A stretch of 64,000 nucleotides of DNA from Bellilinea sp040754815. Its GTDB lineage: Bacteria > Chloroflexota > Anaerolineae > Anaerolineales > Anaerolineaceae. The stretch covers positions 186,001-250,000 of the forward strand of contig JBFMBX010000002.1 in NCBI GenBank assembly GCA_040754815.1, written 5' to 3'. Position numbers and translations under genes: made by a program. The notes beneath the pieces are model-generated. The model was not told the DNA's origin and made no database searches. It saw only the letters and a list, made by a program, of their open reading frames with translations. Shown in pieces: positions 39,858 to 49,108 of the stretch; positions within the stretch are counted from its first letter, which is position 1; every line of letters begins with the position of its first letter.

Positions 39858-40259
39858 ATGTTGAAGAGAATCTTCGAATTAACCATTGAGGATTTTAAAG
39901 CCTTTCCAGTATGGACATGGGCGGAAGAAGATGACGAGTCCCTGGTCATACCATGGCAGCAACCAAATGCAATCGAGAATCACGACGCTTTTTTCGTGAT
40001 GGCCACCTTGCACTTAAGAGACCATTCTCAGATAGAAGGCATGATTGCCGTGCGTACAAGCGATCTTTCTGTGTACTCAATCGCCATTAGTAATGAGAAA
40101 GGAGATCTCATTGATTTTCCCCTTCAAGGCCAAACCTTTTCCCTTAAAGGAAAAAAGAAGTTGGCAAAGTATTTGAACAGAGCGTTAGGAGAAGTTTTTC
40201 CTTTGAGTTATGAGAGCCATCCCGAATTTCCTAAAACAATAAAAGGGATCATCGTTTGA
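39858..40259 (+). CDS. Putative immunity protein for the ParB-like tip, 133 aa
   Basis: Starts 9 nt after the tip. Cytoplasmic alpha/beta protein beginning MLKRIFELTIEDFKAFPVWTWAEEDDESLV, a layout common among small immunity proteins of ParB-like and nuclease toxins. The family is not named. The role comes from position. Confidence 0.55.
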   Translation: MLKRIFELTIEDFKAFPVWTWAEEDDESLVIPWQQPNAIENHDAFFVMATLHLRDHSQIEGMIAVRTSDLSVYSIAISNEKGDLIDFPLQGQTFSLKGKKKLAKYLNRALGEVFPLSYESHPEFPKTIKGIIV

Positions 40260-40609
40260 TCGGCTATTCCAGCAACCTTTTTTATAATGCATCTTCATAT
40301 CCTGCGGAATTTCAGATTAATTCCACAACAAAAATGATATTCCCAGCGTATATTTCAATGACCCGATTTGTACCTGTTAGGACCGCTCCCCTTCGGGTAG
40401 ATCAATCAGGTCCTAAAGGAGTATTCCTAATTCAATGACTTGCTGGATGGTTTGAAGATGCTGCGGGATGCCGGAGTAGCCGAACCAGATTAGTGCCCCC
40501 TATTTTTCCTGCACCTTAACAACCCGGACTCTGAATATTTCATCCAGCCCCAACCAGGCCAGGCGCGGCTGTGCCGTTGGCTGGGGAAACTGGGCTGCAC
40601 TGGGGTTAG
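40260..40609. other. Junction region with box and hairpin
   Basis: No gene is supported. TTAGGACC (about 40377) and GGTCCTAA form an 8-bp inverted repeat with a 25-nt loop. CCTGCACCTTAACAACCC (40508-40525) repeats the sequence at 39146-39163, with related flanks including GATTAGT upstream. Rhs homology then resumes at about 40619. Confidence 0.5.
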
Positions 40610-41653
40610 ATGCCCTCAGCCGGGCAGACCTGGCGCAACTACATCTTCATCGGCAGCCAGCGGATTGCTGTGAGGGAATATACCGCCGCCGCCAGCAGTG
40701 TCTATTTCCTGTTCGGTGATCATTTGGGTAGCACCGCCCTCACCACTGAGGCTCAGGGCAATAAAGTCTCCGAGTTGCGCTACACCGCCTTTGGCGAGTT
40801 GCGTTATACTTGGGGCAGCCCACCCACCCGCTATCGCTACACCGGGCAATACAGTTACACCGACGAGTTCGGCCTGTACTTTTACAACGCCAGATGGTAT
40901 GACCCGGCAGTGGGGAGGTTTACCCAGCCCGACACGCTCGTGCCTGAGGCAAGTAATTCCCTAGCCTTTGATCGCTACGCGTACGTCTACAACAATCCTC
41001 TGCGCTACACCGACCCCAGCGGGCACTGCCCCTGGTGCATCCCGGTTGCCTTGGGTGTTCTCAAGCTCGTTGACTATGGCTGGACAGCCTGGGATGTTTA
41101 CCAATCCGGCCGTACCCTCAGCGACCCGAATTCCTCTGACCTGGACCGGCGTCTGGCCGAGCTTAATATCATCCTGGCCCTCAGCCTGGAAGGGGGTGAG
41201 CCGGATGATATTCTACCCGTCAGCCTGCCAGCCGATGATCTAACCCGGCGGGGGCTTATCCGCACGGCGCGAGAGGCCCTAGCTGCCGGGGACGAAGCTG
41301 CCCTAAACAATCTACCCAACTGGCTACGACCTATGGTGCAAGGGATGGTGACGGAGGAGCGGATGTTAGCTCAATTGGGTCGCCAGGGTCAGAAGCGATT
41401 ACTAGAAGTGCGACTGGGGGAAGAGGTGGTCAAGACCCTCCCCGATTATTTGGACGACAAAGTCATCGGCGAGATCAAAGATGTCGCGTACCTCTCGGCC
41501 GAAAAGCAGATCCGGGCACAAATCAAGTATGCAGCTGAGCATGGTCTCGTTTATGAACTGCACATCCGACCAGATACGAAGTTGAGTGAGAGTTTGCTTC
41601 GTTTGCTTAGCCAATATGGATTTAAGCCCATTCGAGATGTCATAACACATTAA
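40610..41653 (+). CDS. Displaced Rhs core end with PD-(D/E)xK-type nuclease tip
   Basis: The core end is more diverged here (STALTTEAQGNKVSELRYTAFGELRYTWGSPPTRYRYTGQ...FGLYFYNARWYDPAVGRFTQPD) than in other copies. The pre-toxin part (LVDYGWTAWDVYQSGRTLSDP...EPDDILPVSLP) is homologous to that of the HNH tip. The end, PDYLDDKVIGEIKDVAYLSA with QIRAQIKYAAEHGLVYELHI, fits a restriction-endonuclease-fold toxin (D, then ExK). It is followed by a 356-residue immunity gene. Confidence 0.75.
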   Translation: MPSAGQTWRNYIFIGSQRIAVREYTAAASSVYFLFGDHLGSTALTTEAQGNKVSELRYTAFGELRYTWGSPPTRYRYTGQYSYTDEFGLYFYNARWYDPAVGRFTQPDTLVPEASNSLAFDRYAYVYNNPLRYTDPSGHCPWCIPVALGVLKLVDYGWTAWDVYQSGRTLSDPNSSDLDRRLAELNIILALSLEGGEPDDILPVSLPADDLTRRGLIRTAREALAAGDEAALNNLPNWLRPMVQGMVTEERMLAQLGRQGQKRLLEVRLGEEVVKTLPDYLDDKVIGEIKDVAYLSAEKQIRAQIKYAAEHGLVYELHIRPDTKLSESLLRLLSQYGFKPIRDVITH

Positions 41654-41669
41654 ACAGGAGTACCGTAGG

Positions 41670-42740
41670 ATGAAATATTTCAATGTATGGGTGGATGGTC
41701 GGGCTAAGTTTGACACCTCGGAGAAGGCAGAGGCAATCCTCCGTTTCATCGCCGAGCATGCTCCGGTGAAGCCCGACCTATGCGGGGTTTACGAACCCTT
41801 TCGCACGCCTTTTTCACTTTCCAACTTACTGCCGGCCATTGGCATGTTGGTGAATAAGGAGAAACAGCGACTCACCCCGGATATGCCAAGTGGTGACATC
41901 TTCCTGGTACACAAAAAGAAACCTCGCTGTACCTATCGTATTGAATGGAGTCGTGGGCCACATACCCCTTTTGGGAAAAGCTCTTGTTACGTTGAGGCAG
42001 CCTATGTGCGAGACCCAAAACACCTCACTGGTTGGCTTGCTTTCTGCTTCAAACTGCTAGAACTACTGGATGCCTGGTATGCTCAATTCTTTCTGGATGA
42101 AGAGCTTGAGCACAAAGACGTAGTCATTTGGCAGACACCACCCAGGCCAGGCTTTCCGGAAGGGATTCAACGAGAAGAGTTTGTCTCCCGACCGTGGATT
42201 CACGAAGACGGTCTCCCTGGAGTGTACTGGGGCAACTACCTCGGCCCCTTCTACGTGGACTGGTTCGGTCGCGAGAAGTTCGAGACGCTGCCGTGCGTCC
42301 ACAAGCAGTGGCTGGATACGGGTGGCATCTTCTTCACTATTGCCCCCACGCCTTTCGATTGGAACAACCCTGCGGCGAAGCAATTGGAGAGGGAGGTCCG
42401 GCAACACCTGGGAGCCGATGCTTTTTTTGACATTGAACCTGTGCGGGCTCGCATAGAGGAACTGAGGCAATCTATGGGAGGGTTTCTGCCCGATAACTTT
42501 GACCTCCGCACATTGGTGCCGCCATGTCGGAAGCCAGAATTCCCCTTTGTCGATGAATTGCGGCCCAAGGCAAAGACACAAGAGGAGGAGATCGCCGAAG
42601 CCCGACGCTACTTTGAGCATTTTGGCTTCACCTTTGAGGGGATGGAGGGGAATTCCATGATCTTCCGCGATGCCAAAGGTGAGGTCACGAAAGTTAATGT
42701 TGGTCCGGGAGGGAAGGTGGAACATTGGCCGAAGGTGTGA
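41670..42740 (+). CDS. Putative immunity protein, 356 aa (Imm52-like)
   Basis: Starts 16 nt after the nuclease tip with AGGAG upstream. The central YWGNYLGPFYVDWFGREKF and the later HLGADAFFDIE resemble large Imm52-type proteins. A C-terminal ~50-residue part (EIAEARRYFEHFGFTFEGMEG) may be a separate small domain. No signal peptide, as expected for immunity against a nuclease. The family call is tentative. Confidence 0.55.
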   Translation: MKYFNVWVDGRAKFDTSEKAEAILRFIAEHAPVKPDLCGVYEPFRTPFSLSNLLPAIGMLVNKEKQRLTPDMPSGDIFLVHKKKPRCTYRIEWSRGPHTPFGKSSCYVEAAYVRDPKHLTGWLAFCFKLLELLDAWYAQFFLDEELEHKDVVIWQTPPRPGFPEGIQREEFVSRPWIHEDGLPGVYWGNYLGPFYVDWFGREKFETLPCVHKQWLDTGGIFFTIAPTPFDWNNPAAKQLEREVRQHLGADAFFDIEPVRARIEELRQSMGGFLPDNFDLRTLVPPCRKPEFPFVDELRPKAKTQEEEIAEARRYFEHFGFTFEGMEGNSMIFRDAKGEVTKVNVGPGGKVEHWPKV

Positions 42741-42784
42741 CCACGGATTTTACCACAGTATGTCGAACCGGCTGAGGGAAATCA

Positions 42785-43630
42785 ATGAGGTTAGGCAACA
42801 GCGGCCAGTGCCAGGAGGAGATCCATAGCGTTTACCTGATAGGGACCCGTTTCTACGACCCCCTGCTGGGACGCTTCATCCAGCCGGATAGCCTTGTGCC
42901 GGAGGCAGGTAACCCGCTGGCATGGGACAGGTACGCCTACACCCTCAACAACCCGGTTCGGTACACCGACCCCGGCGGGCATTTTGCCTGTGGGGATGGA
43001 GTTGATGATCCAAGATGTGAGCAGTTTGAACCTACGCTGAAGGATTCTAAAATTATTTTTCAATTTGACACTAAAGTAATTATAGAAGAATCCATACCAT
43101 TTACGCCTGAACAGCTTAGAGATTGGGGAACGAATCTCAATCACTTTGCTTTGGGGGTTGACGCACTGGCAGAATTGATCGTAATTGGTCATGTGGGAGT
43201 AGGCACAATCGCCGGAACTACTTTTGAAGGTAATCCCGTCTCAGGTATTCCATCAGGATTTGCCGCTGGTTGGATATTGGGCGAAACAAATCCGATTGTC
43301 CAAAGTCTGATTACTGTTGGGAATGTTTCTGCAACCATAGCTTCAACAGCAAGTATCTTGGCCGATATGAAATCCGGTGATAGCCGTCTACAATTTCAAA
43401 TTGCCCAAGCACCTAAAAATATTACCATGACGGGTAATATCTTCTTTAGCTCAAATTCCTTGGCAAGCGGCTATCTAACAACTTTGGGATGGGCAACTCG
43501 CATTGTAGAAGGCTCATTATTAATTCAAACAGCCGCTGTTGCCTTTGATCATGGGGTAATAAACACTCATATCTATAATGTGCCTCTCAATTTTCAAATA
43601 TCCACCCAAGTTCTATGGTATAAGGATTAG
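42785..43630 (+). CDS. Displaced Rhs core end with hydrophobic tip (unknown)
   Basis: Rhs homology starts at 42847 (RFYDPLLGRFIQPDS) and ends at DPGG. The tip has several small-residue hydrophobic stretches and an end, SGDSRLQFQIAQAP...SGYLTTLGWATRIVEGSLLIQTAAVAFDHGVI, that resembles the tip at 49109. It is followed at once by a membrane protein. A membrane-acting toxin is a reasonable guess; no motif proves it. Confidence 0.6.
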   Translation: MRLGNSGQCQEEIHSVYLIGTRFYDPLLGRFIQPDSLVPEAGNPLAWDRYAYTLNNPVRYTDPGGHFACGDGVDDPRCEQFEPTLKDSKIIFQFDTKVIIEESIPFTPEQLRDWGTNLNHFALGVDALAELIVIGHVGVGTIAGTTFEGNPVSGIPSGFAAGWILGETNPIVQSLITVGNVSATIASTASILADMKSGDSRLQFQIAQAPKNITMTGNIFFSSNSLASGYLTTLGWATRIVEGSLLIQTAAVAFDHGVINTHIYNVPLNFQISTQVLWYKD

Positions 43631-43635
43631 TGAAG

Positions 43636-43983
43636 ATGAATTTCTGTCAGGGTTTTCCACTCTCAATTATCATAATCGCTTTAGTTATTATGATAATTGG
43701 CGCAAAGCCTTGGGAAGCACCTAAAACGAATAAACAGCGATGGGGACGTTCCATTTTGACGGGAATCGGTACCGCTATAATTGTAATAAATGGGCTCGCC
43801 TTCATGGGAGTTAGCCAAAGCTCAGGAGATTGTGTTAGTGATTTCCTTAACTTGAATATTGGGTCGTGGGCTTGGATAACCATTCCTATTTTTGTGATGA
43901 CTACAATAGGTGCTTACATTGGATATTACCAAATCATATGGCTGCATTCTTTTCGCAGAAAAATCGAAAAATGGAGAAAGTAA
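43636..43983 (+). CDS. Small membrane protein, putative immunity
   Basis: 115 residues with three membrane segments (SIIIIALVIMIIGA, ILTGIGTAIIVINGLAFMG, WAWITIPIFVMTTIGAYIGYY) and a basic C-terminus. ATG 43636 (or GTG 43630, overlapping the toxin stop). Membrane immunity is typical for pore-forming or membrane-targeted toxins. The role is by position. Confidence 0.5.
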   Translation: MNFCQGFPLSIIIIALVIMIIGAKPWEAPKTNKQRWGRSILTGIGTAIIVINGLAFMGVSQSSGDCVSDFLNLNIGSWAWITIPIFVMTTIGAYIGYYQIIWLHSFRRKIEKWRK

Positions 43984-44016
43984 TGGGTTTCTCTTTATTT
44001 AAAAAACCGATAGGAA

Positions 44017-45111
44017 TTGATACTTATCGGCAGCCAGCGGATTGCCGCCCTTGCACCTGCCGCAAGTGCAGGTGTGAGGGAATATACCGCCGCCGCCAGC
44101 AGTGTCTATTTCCTGTTCGGTGATCATTTGGGTTCGACCAGCGTAGTGACCGATAGCGTCGGCTCATTTCGTTCCCGCTTTCTCTATAAAGCGTGGGGCG
44201 AATTGCGCTATACTACCGGTGAGTATTCCGTGCGCTACAAATTCACCGCCCAACGAGAGGAAGCCACCCTGGGACTGTACGACTACCGCGCCCGTTTCTA
44301 CGACCCCCTGCTAGGACGCTTCATCCAGCCGGACAGCCTCGTGCCGGAGGCAGGTAACCCGCTGGCATGGGACAGGTACGCCTACACCCTCAACAACCCG
44401 GTTCGCTACACCGACCCCAGCGGGCATTTTTGCGTTGACGTTGGAACTACCCAAATCTGCTCAACCGACCCGGACTCAAATGGGTATTGGGGAAATAACT
44501 TTGACCGGAAAATTGATATTGATAGAAATGGGTGGATTAGTGAACGTGAAGCCGAAAGATATTTTGTAAATAACCTCAGGTATCCCGGAGATGGGCTCAG
44601 TGTTACCAACCGCTTCGGCGGTCCTTGTACCACACAAGGATGTCCAAATGGAAGTGTTCATGCGGCGGTTGATTTTTCCGGAAATATGGGCAGTAAAACT
44701 TCGATCAAGGCTGCATACGATGGCTACGTTACGGGAATATGGACTAACGAAGCTGCCGACCTGGGTTTGAAGGTTGTATTAGAACATAATGTTTTCGGTC
44801 ATAAGTTTTACTCCATTTATGCCCATCTCAGTTATATCGACCCAAACTTAACTCATGGACAGTTTGTAACGGCGGGAACAGTGCTTGGATTGATGGGGAA
44901 TACCCCCTACCCCGAAGGAGCAATTCATCTACATTTCGAAGTCAGGAAATCCGCCAATATTCGCTGGAATGATCAAAGACATACCATCGTAACCGGAGAT
45001 TCAAAAAGTTACTGGGCGTTATCATATGAAGACATGATAACCAAATTTTTGAATCTTGGTCCTAGATTTGGCTACTCACCTTATTATCCGGCAAGCTGGC
45101 CGAAACAGTGA
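44017..45111 (+). CDS. Displaced Rhs core end with M23 (LytM) peptidoglycan peptidase tip
   Basis: Core-end homology starts at about 44030 (GSQRIA), with an insertion of about 30 nt after it, and runs to YTDPSG. The tip carries an EF-hand-like DIDRNGWISEREAE (about 165-180), then an M23 fold: HAAVDFSG, YAHLSYIDPN, GTVLGLMGNTPYPEGAIHLHFEVRKS. The HxxxD and HxH zinc ligands are present. Such tips cut peptide crosslinks of target cell walls. A surface lipoprotein follows. Confidence 0.8.
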   Translation: MILIGSQRIAALAPAASAGVREYTAAASSVYFLFGDHLGSTSVVTDSVGSFRSRFLYKAWGELRYTTGEYSVRYKFTAQREEATLGLYDYRARFYDPLLGRFIQPDSLVPEAGNPLAWDRYAYTLNNPVRYTDPSGHFCVDVGTTQICSTDPDSNGYWGNNFDRKIDIDRNGWISEREAERYFVNNLRYPGDGLSVTNRFGGPCTTQGCPNGSVHAAVDFSGNMGSKTSIKAAYDGYVTGIWTNEAADLGLKVVLEHNVFGHKFYSIYAHLSYIDPNLTHGQFVTAGTVLGLMGNTPYPEGAIHLHFEVRKSANIRWNDQRHTIVTGDSKSYWALSYEDMITKFLNLGPRFGYSPYYPASWPKQ

Positions 45112-45164
45112 CCCGCGAAAACCCCTGTCCAGCAAACTCGATTCGAATTAGAAAGGTTCCTCTA

Positions 45165-46481
45165 ATGAAAGAGCAAGTATCCGAAAACAAGAAGCAGCGT
45201 CTTGGGTGGATTGGGGTTATCGTCGCAATATTTTTTCCACTCTCTTTACTATGGAGTTGCACCACCTACAGTTTTTCCAAGATCCCAGATGCAGCAAATA
45301 CACCTTACCACACTCCCTCGCTTTTTCTGCCCGTATCCACAATTGGAATAATAGAGGAAAGTATATGGGATCAAAAAGCTGAAGAATATCCATTCGTCAC
45401 AATTGTTGATGTAAATCAAAACCTTCAAACGATAAACCTTCAAACCGGTGAGCAAACTTGGTATGACTTGAGTAAGTACTCAAGCAATTTTGGATTCCTG
45501 CTTTCTATCCTAAGAAATGCACTCCCCTGCGGTTATTTAGGCTTATTTGAGGATAGGGGGGAACATCGGATCCTTCAATTCTCTCCCAATAAAACAGAAG
45601 CGGTCGAAATCTTTCGGTTAATACAAAATGCAACGAATTCTCGCCGTTGGAATCCTCAGATTTCTCCCGATCAGCAATATGTCATCTATGTGGTTTTTTC
45701 TGGTTTTCTTGGATACGACTGGGCTGAATTTCAAAATGTAGAACTGATCCATTTAGATGGGATTGAAAAACCGGTTCAATTATCCTCTCGTGGCGGAACT
45801 TGGAAGGGGGGAGGCAGATGGTCACCTGATGGTTCCCGAATAGCCTTTACAGATTATGATCAAGATGGATTTCTTCAGGTTTTCGTGACCAGTTTGCCCG
45901 AACTAGAAACTCAACAAATTTCACACTTCATGAATCCTAAATTAAAGCCGGCAAGCCTGCAATGGTCACCTGATGGTGACAAGATTTTGGTGGTTTTTCA
46001 AAATCAACAGCCAATTGAAGAAAGCGAAGTTTCTCATACGGAGGCATGGATTTTTTATCCAGATGATGGTAAATCACAAAAATTGCCTCTGCCTTCAACA
46101 AATCTCAGAATTGGAGATGAAATCACATGGAGTAAAAATGGTCGAGTCGTCCTGTTAATCATGACAAGCCGTGACGAGAATAATCAGATCGTCTCTAGTT
46201 TTCATTGGTTTGACATTCAAAAAAATTGGGAGGTTCTCCAAGTCACTGAAAAAGAAATTGCCGAAATGGTTGATGGGGCTTGGTCAGGGGTTTCCGGTTT
46301 CTTTCCGCTAATGTCTGATCTTTCAGAGATCGGATTGATCGGAGGAAGTAATCAAGGTCTATATCGGCTTGAAGCTAAAACGAAGAAAATCGAGCCAATA
46401 CGATGGGTTCAATTTGCGGAACTTCTACTCATTTCTGATGTCCGAGTATTCAAAAAAGAAGTCCCTCTCTGTGAGGATTGA
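45165..46481 (+). CDS. Lipoprotein with TolB/WD40-like propeller, putative immunity to the M23 tip
   Basis: 438 residues from MKEQVSENKKQR. A membrane/lipoprotein segment ends LLWSC (about residue 32). Propeller-type repeats RWSPDGSRIAFTDYDQDG and LQWSPDGDKILVVF are visible. ATG 45165 follows GAAAGG; an upstream start overlapping the toxin (45108) lacks a good site. Extracellular placement fits protection against a cell-wall peptidase, by position and logic only. Confidence 0.55.
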   Translation: MKEQVSENKKQRLGWIGVIVAIFFPLSLLWSCTTYSFSKIPDAANTPYHTPSLFLPVSTIGIIEESIWDQKAEEYPFVTIVDVNQNLQTINLQTGEQTWYDLSKYSSNFGFLLSILRNALPCGYLGLFEDRGEHRILQFSPNKTEAVEIFRLIQNATNSRRWNPQISPDQQYVIYVVFSGFLGYDWAEFQNVELIHLDGIEKPVQLSSRGGTWKGGGRWSPDGSRIAFTDYDQDGFLQVFVTSLPELETQQISHFMNPKLKPASLQWSPDGDKILVVFQNQQPIEESEVSHTEAWIFYPDDGKSQKLPLPSTNLRIGDEITWSKNGRVVLLIMTSRDENNQIVSSFHWFDIQKNWEVLQVTEKEIAEMVDGAWSGVSGFFPLMSDLSEIGLIGGSNQGLYRLEAKTKKIEPIRWVQFAELLLISDVRVFKKEVPLCED

Positions 46482-46708
46482 TTAGTTTTTCCTATTCGGA
46501 AAGCATTCTAGTTCAATTAAGCCAAAATCATATTTTCTGATCCTTACTAAAATAAACATTCATGCAAAGCAAGCAAGCCCTACTTGGCCAGTAAGTTGTC
46601 GTGGCATCCTACATCGCTGCGCAGAGGTTGGCGCACCCTTGACTAGCCGCTGGGTGACCATACCCCCTTCGATGCACTCAGGGTGCTTCGCAAGGTTCGA
46701 CCAGCGTA
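46482..46708. other. Gap before the next tip
   Basis: About 230 nt with no gene; short remnants only. Rhs homology resumes at about 46699 (GACCAGCGTAGTGACC). Confidence 0.5.
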
Positions 46709-47707
46709 GTGACCGACATCGGCGGCTCATTTCGTTCCCGCCATCTCTACAAAGCGTGGGGTGAATTGCGCTATACTACCGGTGAGTATTCCGTGCGCTA
46801 CAAATTCACCGCCCAACGAGAGGAAGCCACCCTGGGACTGTACGACTACCGCGCCCGTTTCTACGACCCCCTGCTGGGACGCTTCATCCAGCCGGACAGT
46901 ATCGTGCCCGGGGCGGGTAACCCGTTGGCTTGGGACAGGTATGCCTATGCTAATAATTCACCGCTTGTATATTCAGACCCAACTGGGCATTTTGGCATCG
47001 TTGGTGGAGTGATTGGTGGCGCAATCGGTGGGATGGTGGGAGCAATTGGTTATTTTAGTACCAATCTGATGACCTTTGATAGCCGAGAATACTGGCTGGC
47101 AGTCGGTGCGGGAGTAGTTTCTGGCGCTCTCATCGGTTCCGGCATCGGAATTGCTGCTGCACCAACCACCACGGCTGCTCTATCTACCCTTGCCACTGCA
47201 ATGATTGGTTCCGGGTCAGCTGCGGCATTCACGCAAGTAGATTATATGGCTTCAAATCGCGACTCATTCGAAGCAACCTCATTTGTCGAAACCACCGTTA
47301 TATCTAGTGTGGTAGGCGGTACCAGTTCCCTGTTGCCAATGACGCGGTTAGGTGTTGCAGCCAAGGGACTAACCTATATTGCAGGGGCTGAAGTTCAATA
47401 TGCCCTTCAAACGGAAAACTGGACTATTGAGGGTGCTCAACTGGCAGCAATTTATGGAACAATAGGTGCAACGATTGACATTGGAGCCAATAATTTGATC
47501 AATTCGATTTTCCTGGTTAATGGTCCTTTATCTAACATTTACAAGCCTAATTCACCCGCTGGTTACTTTCCGCCCAAGACCGTCTATAGTGCCGCAGCAC
47601 TTGCTAGAGGACAAACTGGGGTAGCGAGTGCTGCTGGTAATATTATGTCTGGATTTGCGGCTTCGAGAGCTTCTAGGTTGGTTCAAAAAAGTATACTCAT
47701 GGAGTAA
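46709..47707 (+). CDS. Displaced Rhs core end with glycine-rich hydrophobic tip (unknown)
   Basis: Core-end homology to YSDPTG, then a strongly hydrophobic Gly/Ala segment (GIVGGVIGGAIGGMVGAIGYF, VVSGALIGSGIGIAAAP) and an end, VYSAAALARGQTGVASAAGNIMSG. No catalytic motif seen. A 105-residue membrane protein follows after 5 nt. Confidence 0.6.
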   Translation: MTDIGGSFRSRHLYKAWGELRYTTGEYSVRYKFTAQREEATLGLYDYRARFYDPLLGRFIQPDSIVPGAGNPLAWDRYAYANNSPLVYSDPTGHFGIVGGVIGGAIGGMVGAIGYFSTNLMTFDSREYWLAVGAGVVSGALIGSGIGIAAAPTTTAALSTLATAMIGSGSAAAFTQVDYMASNRDSFEATSFVETTVISSVVGGTSSLLPMTRLGVAAKGLTYIAGAEVQYALQTENWTIEGAQLAAIYGTIGATIDIGANNLINSIFLVNGPLSNIYKPNSPAGYFPPKTVYSAAALARGQTGVASAAGNIMSGFAASRASRLVQKSILME

Positions 47708-47712
47708 CCAGG

Positions 47713-48030
47713 ATGGGTACTTCCTTGATTACCTCTGGGATTTTATTATGGTTCTTATTGACTTTGGTCAAGTTTGTTCATATCCGTCTTCAAGGAACGG
47801 GGTTCTCCCAGACCATAAAGAAGGCACTTATTCCTATTTTTACCCAAAAGGGGCCGGAAGCAGGGTTGTCATTTCTTCAATTAGCTTGTTTTTTTTGGAT
47901 GATATGTGGAATAATACTCATAATGATCGGGGATCATAAAATTACTGGCTATGGGGATCTTATAATTACTATAACATTAATTGTGTTACCTATCTGGATA
48001 TCGGCACTTATTTTAAAAAGAAAGAAATGA
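47713..48030 (+). CDS. Small membrane protein, putative immunity, 105 aa
   Basis: Three hydrophobic segments (TSGILLWFLLTLVKFV, LQLACFFWMICGIILIMIG, LIITITLIVLPIWISALIL) and a KRKK end. Starts 5 nt after the toxin tip. The role is by position. Confidence 0.5.
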   Translation: MGTSLITSGILLWFLLTLVKFVHIRLQGTGFSQTIKKALIPIFTQKGPEAGLSFLQLACFFWMICGIILIMIGDHKITGYGDLIITITLIVLPIWISALILKRKK

Positions 48031-48174
48031 TCAAATAAATGAATGACTTGTGACAAACCTCTAAAAATATAAAATAAGCGAAGATATCTTGCTTTTATTT
48101 TCATCTTCTGTGATTGGCACGGATCAATTACACTGGCCGGGTGGCTCTGTCCCCCGCACGAGGCCGACATACGG

Positions 48175-48438
48175 TTGCTCCAAGAGGGGCCCTTCGCCTG
48201 TCTAGCTGATGCCACAGTCAAATTTGCAGGCGGTATTCCGTTGAGCACGAGATTCAATACCCCTCCACTTCAAATTCCAGAAGACTTCAAATGGGGAAGT
48301 TTCGCTCGAAGTGGATATGGCAATGGATCAACTGCCGATTACTTCGCAGAGGCTTTTGCCTGGAGTATCTACAATCCAGAGGTTGTTCCCTGTTCTTTAT
48401 CAATATGGGTCGGTGCAATCGTTTCGCTCATTCAATAG
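48175..48438 (+). pseudogene. Orphan fragment of a metallopeptidase-type tip
   Basis: 87 codons without Rhs core. The segment GNGSTADYFAEAFAWSIYNPEVVP corresponds to the second zinc-ligand region of HExxH-type toxin tips; the HExxH half is missing. A lipoprotein of the family at 33823 and 51613 follows, which supports this reading. Probably a recombination remnant. Confidence 0.45.
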
Positions 48439-48445
48439 GTGGTCC

Positions 48446-49102
48446 ATGAAAATTCTTCATTTTCTTCTTTTGTTTGGAATTCTCTTTCTATATCCCCTGG
48501 GCTGTACCCCACCACCCACCTCCACTCCAGAACCAGGTCAGATTATTCTTGATTCACCTTGCTCTCCGCCTTGCTGGTATCAGATCATTCCGGGTAAAAC
48601 CACCAATGCTGAGGTACCCCTCATGCTCAGTCAGATACCAGATTTAGATCAAGAACGCTCCATAAAAATCGGCCCTTGGGGTAGTTATTCAGAGGTCTAT
48701 AGACTATACTTTCTTGGAGATTATTTTAAGGGTGAGATACTCGTTAAGGATGATGTTGTGAATCGTATCGGTTTATTTGGAGATTTCAATCTGAGTTTAG
48801 AAAACACCATTGAAACCTTTGGAATACCCGATCAAGTTGTAATTTCGAGAGTCTGGACTGGTGAGATTGCCACAAAGAGCCTTTACCTGCTTTACCCTGA
48901 GAAAGGATTGGTCATCGGCGCAGATCAAAGTGGCTTTAAACCAATAACGGTTGAAAGAGCTGATCAGGTAGATTTGATTTGTTTCTTGAATACCGATACT
49001 TACTTCGATTCACTCACCCAAACACCGGAAATTGTGACCTCGGAAGATCTGGCCAAACAAATTCTCTCCTGGCCGGGGTGGGGAGCAGTGCTGGAGGATT
49101 AA
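48446..49102 (+). CDS. Lipoprotein, putative immunity (CxxPCW family)
   Basis: 218 residues, signal ending YPLGC. SPCSPPCWYQIIPGKTTNAEVP (about residues 34-55) is the shared motif with 33823 and 51613. ATG 48446 is preceded by AGGTGG; the upstream extension lies in the fragment gene. Retained after its toxin was truncated, as often seen in Rhs arrays. Confidence 0.6.
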   Translation: MKILHFLLLFGILFLYPLGCTPPPTSTPEPGQIILDSPCSPPCWYQIIPGKTTNAEVPLMLSQIPDLDQERSIKIGPWGSYSEVYRLYFLGDYFKGEILVKDDVVNRIGLFGDFNLSLENTIETFGIPDQVVISRVWTGEIATKSLYLLYPEKGLVIGADQSGFKPITVERADQVDLICFLNTDTYFDSLTQTPEIVTSEDLAKQILSWPGWGAVLED

Positions 49103-49108
49103 ACGCTG

